DNA of 46,301 nt from Richelia sp. SL_2_1 (lineage in GTDB: Bacteria > Cyanobacteriota > Cyanobacteriia > Cyanobacteriales > Nostocaceae). The notes under the pieces were generated by a model. That model made no database searches, had not been told where the DNA came from, and saw only the letters and a program-made list of their open reading frames with translations. The translations under genes were made by a program, and so were the position numbers. Below, one piece after another: positions 44,043 through 46,301 of the stretch. The stretch is taken from positions 1 through 46,301 of the forward strand of contig JAAUSO010000038.1 in NCBI GenBank assembly GCA_012033205.1, given 5' to 3'. Positions within the stretch are counted from its first letter, which is position 1. The number at the start of each line of letters is the position of its first letter.

Positions 44043-45170
44043 ATGAATTCACCAGCTTTATCTGGAACTTCAACTAAGAAACAAAAAATCCATTTTCATT
44101 TTGTTGACAGTTTGCGTGGAATCGGTGTTACATGGGTTGTTTTGTACCATATTTATGCAACTAGACGTTTAGTCGAATTAAGCAAAATTATACCAGATTG
44201 GTTAGAAAATGTTCTGTTTAAGTGGGGTAGTTTAGGTGTGGCAATTTTCTTTGTTTTAAGTGGATTTGTTATAGCCCATTCTCTACGCACAGCTACGATT
44301 AATCCATCTTATGTAGGGCGTTTTTCCCTACGACGTTTAATTAGACTTAGCCCTCCGTACTATGTAGCAATTTTGTTGGCTTTGGTGTTTGCTTTATTAT
44401 CATCGGTTGTTCAAAATGAAGCCTTTGCACCGATGAATCAAGCTTTTTCTACGGGAAGATTGGTTGCACATTTATTTTACGTACACGAATTTTTTGGGTT
44501 TAAGTCATTCGATAATATTTATTGGACGTTAAATTTAGAAATTCAGTTTTACCTGGTATTTTGTACGCTATTAGGTTTAGCGCAGTGGTTAGATAAATTG
44601 AACAGTAAAGAATGGGGAAAAGCAATCGTTTTTGTTCCTACTGCAATTCTTGCTGTGACTTATCCTTTGGGGATATTTACAGATAACGGGTTGGGTGCGG
44701 TGTTGTTTTTTCCATTGTACTACGGTTTTTTATTAGGGATATTTGCTTATTGGTGCTGGCAAGGTAATCTGAAATCTATATATTTTTACCTGTATGCTGC
44801 CGTTATATTAGCAGGAGGAATAATTAATTCTTCTCTGTTTGCGATAACTTGCGTGATTGTATCTACTCTTTTACTAGAGGTTGGTAAAGCAAATCGGATG
44901 CAGGATTTATTGAATTGGCAACCGCTTCAGTTTTTAGGTCGTATTTCTTACAGTTTATATCTAACTCATAATATCGTGGTTGGTAGCGTTTTATTCTTAG
45001 TATTCAAATTCTTAAAAGCGAATTTGTTTACTGAATTGATCTGTTTAGTGGTAGCAGTAGTAGTAAGTCTTGTCTTTGCTGCAATTATTTATGAATTAGC
45101 AGAAAAGCCATCCATAAAAATGAGTCGCAAAGTCAAACTTAGAGAAAATACGGAGGCTATTAAAGCATGA
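44043..45170 (+). CDS. Acyltransferase-3 family membrane protein (OafA/YrhL-like)
   Basis: This 375-residue integral membrane O-acyltransferase has about ten helices. The family motifs are clear: VDSLRGIGVTWVVLYHIYA with the catalytic-type His, then FFVLSGFVIAHSL, FSLRRLIRLSPPYYVAI, YWTLNLEIQFYLVF, and LGRISYSLYLTHN near the end. Such enzymes acetylate or otherwise acylate extracellular sugars. The start is the ATG at 44043, after a very long gene-free region. The 3' end overlaps the epimerase gene by four bases (ATGA), so the two are translationally coupled. Confidence 0.92.
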   Translation: MNSPALSGTSTKKQKIHFHFVDSLRGIGVTWVVLYHIYATRRLVELSKIIPDWLENVLFKWGSLGVAIFFVLSGFVIAHSLRTATINPSYVGRFSLRRLIRLSPPYYVAILLALVFALLSSVVQNEAFAPMNQAFSTGRLVAHLFYVHEFFGFKSFDNIYWTLNLEIQFYLVFCTLLGLAQWLDKLNSKEWGKAIVFVPTAILAVTYPLGIFTDNGLGAVLFFPLYYGFLLGIFAYWCWQGNLKSIYFYLYAAVILAGGIINSSLFAITCVIVSTLLLEVGKANRMQDLLNWQPLQFLGRISYSLYLTHNIVVGSVLFLVFKFLKANLFTELICLVVAVVVSLVFAAIIYELAEKPSIKMSRKVKLRENTEAIKA

Positions 45171-46201
45171 AATTATTAGTTACCGGAGCATCTGGTTTTT
45201 TAGGAAAATATGTAGTTGCAGAAGCATTAAAACAAGGTTTTCAAGTTCGTGCGGTAATTAGACATAGTTCTGATGAAAAACGTTTACCTTGGCGCAATTG
45301 GGCAAATTTAGAATTAATACCTATCGATTTAAGTAAATCCGAAAAACTAGAAGATGCTTTAAAAGATATAGACACTGTAGTGCATTTAGCCGCAGCCAAA
45401 CAGGGAAATTACGATACGCAGTATGCGAATACAGTTACGGCTACCGAAAATTTACTCAAAGCAATGGTAACGGAAAATATCAAACGCTTGGTTGCCATCA
45501 GTACATTTAGTGTGTTCGATTACTTACATATCCCTGCTGGCGAAATCATTGATGAAAATTCACCCATTGAAAGTCAGCCTACTCATAGAGATGTTTACGC
45601 TCAAACTAAATTGATTCAAGAAAGCCTGTTTCGAGATTTTGAACAGATAAATCAAGGAAAAGTGACAATTATCCGTCCAGGGATAGTTTACGGAAGAAAC
45701 AATTTATGGAATGCCCATTTAGGAATAAACTTAAAAAACCGTCTGTGGATTCGCATTGGTGGAAACGCTCAACTTCCCCTTACTTATGTAGAAAATTGCG
45801 CCCAAGCAATAGTTAGTGCTTGTACGTCTCAAAAAGCTATCGGTAAGACTTTGAATATTGTCGATAATAATTTACCAACACAAAAAGTTTATACTGAGAA
45901 GATTTTCCAACTTCTACCGCATCAACCTTCTACAATCGGTATTAACTGGGCTGCTATGGGTTGGTTATCTCGTAGTGCTTGGTTATTTAATAATGTATTA
46001 CTGTTGGGAAAAATTAAACTACCTGGAATTTTAGTACCAGCACGTTTAGATGCTCGCTTTAAACCATTTCGCTATAGCAATAATAAAGCTCAACAAATAT
46101 TAAATTGGCAACCTAAATATTCTTTAGATGAAGCATTGAAACGTAGTTGTAGCGATGTCGATTTACTTTCAGATGCAGCAAAGATAAAGGTTAAAGGTTA
46201 A
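45167..46201 (+). CDS. NAD-dependent epimerase/dehydratase (extended SDR)
   Basis: This 344-residue Rossmann-fold enzyme has the nucleotide-binding GASGFLGKYV at the N-terminus, VVHLAAAKQ, the active-site Ser in ISTFSVFD, and YxxxK in DVYAQTKLIQ. This arrangement marks nucleotide-sugar epimerases/dehydratases and related reductases. Its start codon overlaps the acyltransferase stop, so it is part of the same operon and probably prepares or modifies a sugar for the same glycan. The last residues (AKIKVKG) and the stop codon are provided by the STRR that begins at about 46187. Confidence 0.9.
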   Translation: MKLLVTGASGFLGKYVVAEALKQGFQVRAVIRHSSDEKRLPWRNWANLELIPIDLSKSEKLEDALKDIDTVVHLAAAKQGNYDTQYANTVTATENLLKAMVTENIKRLVAISTFSVFDYLHIPAGEIIDENSPIESQPTHRDVYAQTKLIQESLFRDFEQINQGKVTIIRPGIVYGRNNLWNAHLGINLKNRLWIRIGGNAQLPLTYVENCAQAIVSACTSQKAIGKTLNIVDNNLPTQKVYTEKIFQLLPHQPSTIGINWAAMGWLSRSAWLFNNVLLLGKIKLPGILVPARLDARFKPFRYSNNKAQQILNWQPKYSLDEALKRSCSDVDLLSDAAKIKVKG

Positions 46202-46290
46202 AGGTTAAAGGTTAAAGGTTAAAGGTTAAAGGTTAAAGGTTAAAGGTTAAAGGTTAAAGGTTAAAGGTTAAGGTAAGGTAAAGGTTAAAG
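46187..46290. repeat. STRR, AAAGGTT heptamers overlapping the epimerase 3' end
   Basis: About fourteen AAAGGTT units, the last ones degenerate. The first two encode the C-terminal residues and stop of the epimerase. It is the same unit family as the arrays at 1-113 and 37316. Confidence 0.93.
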
Positions 46291-46301
46291 GATGAACGTA
46301 G

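Overview
The window looks like chromosomal DNA of a filamentous, probably heterocyst-forming cyanobacterium (Nostocales; Calothrix, Rivularia or Nostoc type). The reasons are an AT-rich base composition, many heptanucleotide tandem repeats (STRRs), scattered GCGATCGC (HIP1) sites, an rnpB gene that carries an STRR-like insertion, an IcfG-type phosphatase module, and a two-domain arginine dihydrolase/ornithine cyclodeaminase (AgrE/ArgZ). No taxon below the order can be supported from this sequence alone.

Layout. 1-2510: STRR, rnpB (minus strand), an unknown protein and a frameshifted corA. 2700-5050: a broken DesK-like histidine kinase, then a long gene-free stretch leading to a tiny membrane protein. 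5319-8213: a large fusion of a PlsY-like membrane domain with a PEP-synthase/rifampicin-phosphotransferase-like enzyme. 8528-12045: SF2 helicase, lexA with a good SOS box, and argF. 12393-13160: tRNA-Thr followed directly by a roughly 400-bp element whose ends look like those of type V-K CRISPR-associated Tn7-like transposons, and then a decayed HsdR fragment. 13217-16406: a partner-switching module (anti-sigma-type ATPase, STAS protein, decayed STAS copy, IcfG-like PP2C phosphatase). 16634-25484: trxA, pyrB, a DUF4278 protein, a frameshifted tex, a small membrane protein, an MltA-type lytic transglycosylase, a YpfJ-type metallopeptidase and an alpha/beta hydrolase. 25675-30330: a giant Calx-beta/SBBP/DUF4114 surface protein with a poly-Asp linker, and a frameshifted MscS channel. 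30523-37291: histone-deacetylase-like hydrolase, HD-domain protein, lipoate ligase, YbjN, a small protein, TPR protein, RNase D-like exonuclease and a stand-alone cyanobacteriochrome-type GAF protein. 37480-40186: AgrE and a DUF2085 membrane protein. 40202-46201: a cell-surface polysaccharide locus (glycosyltransferase, glycosyltransferase remnant, flippase, acyltransferase, epimerase).

Some genes work together. argF and agrE act on the two sides of arginine/ornithine metabolism, and pyrB uses the same carbamoyl phosphate as argF. The 13-16 kb genes form one signalling module. The 40-46 kb genes would assemble and export a surface glycan.

Two features run through the whole window. First, at least five otherwise well-conserved genes are interrupted by a single base change or in-frame stop (corA, histidine kinase, tex, mscS, glycosyltransferase). 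At least four of these are one-base losses and two lie in T-runs, so sequencing or assembly error must be excluded before they are called pseudogenes. Second, intergenic space is packed with STRRs and two families of dispersed palindromes. The palindromes lie almost only downstream of genes, where they may work as terminators. The most interesting signals are the miniature CAST-like element at tRNA-Thr, the PlsY-phosphotransferase fusion, the dual-cysteine single-domain photoreceptor candidate and a structured-RNA candidate upstream of the acyltransferase.
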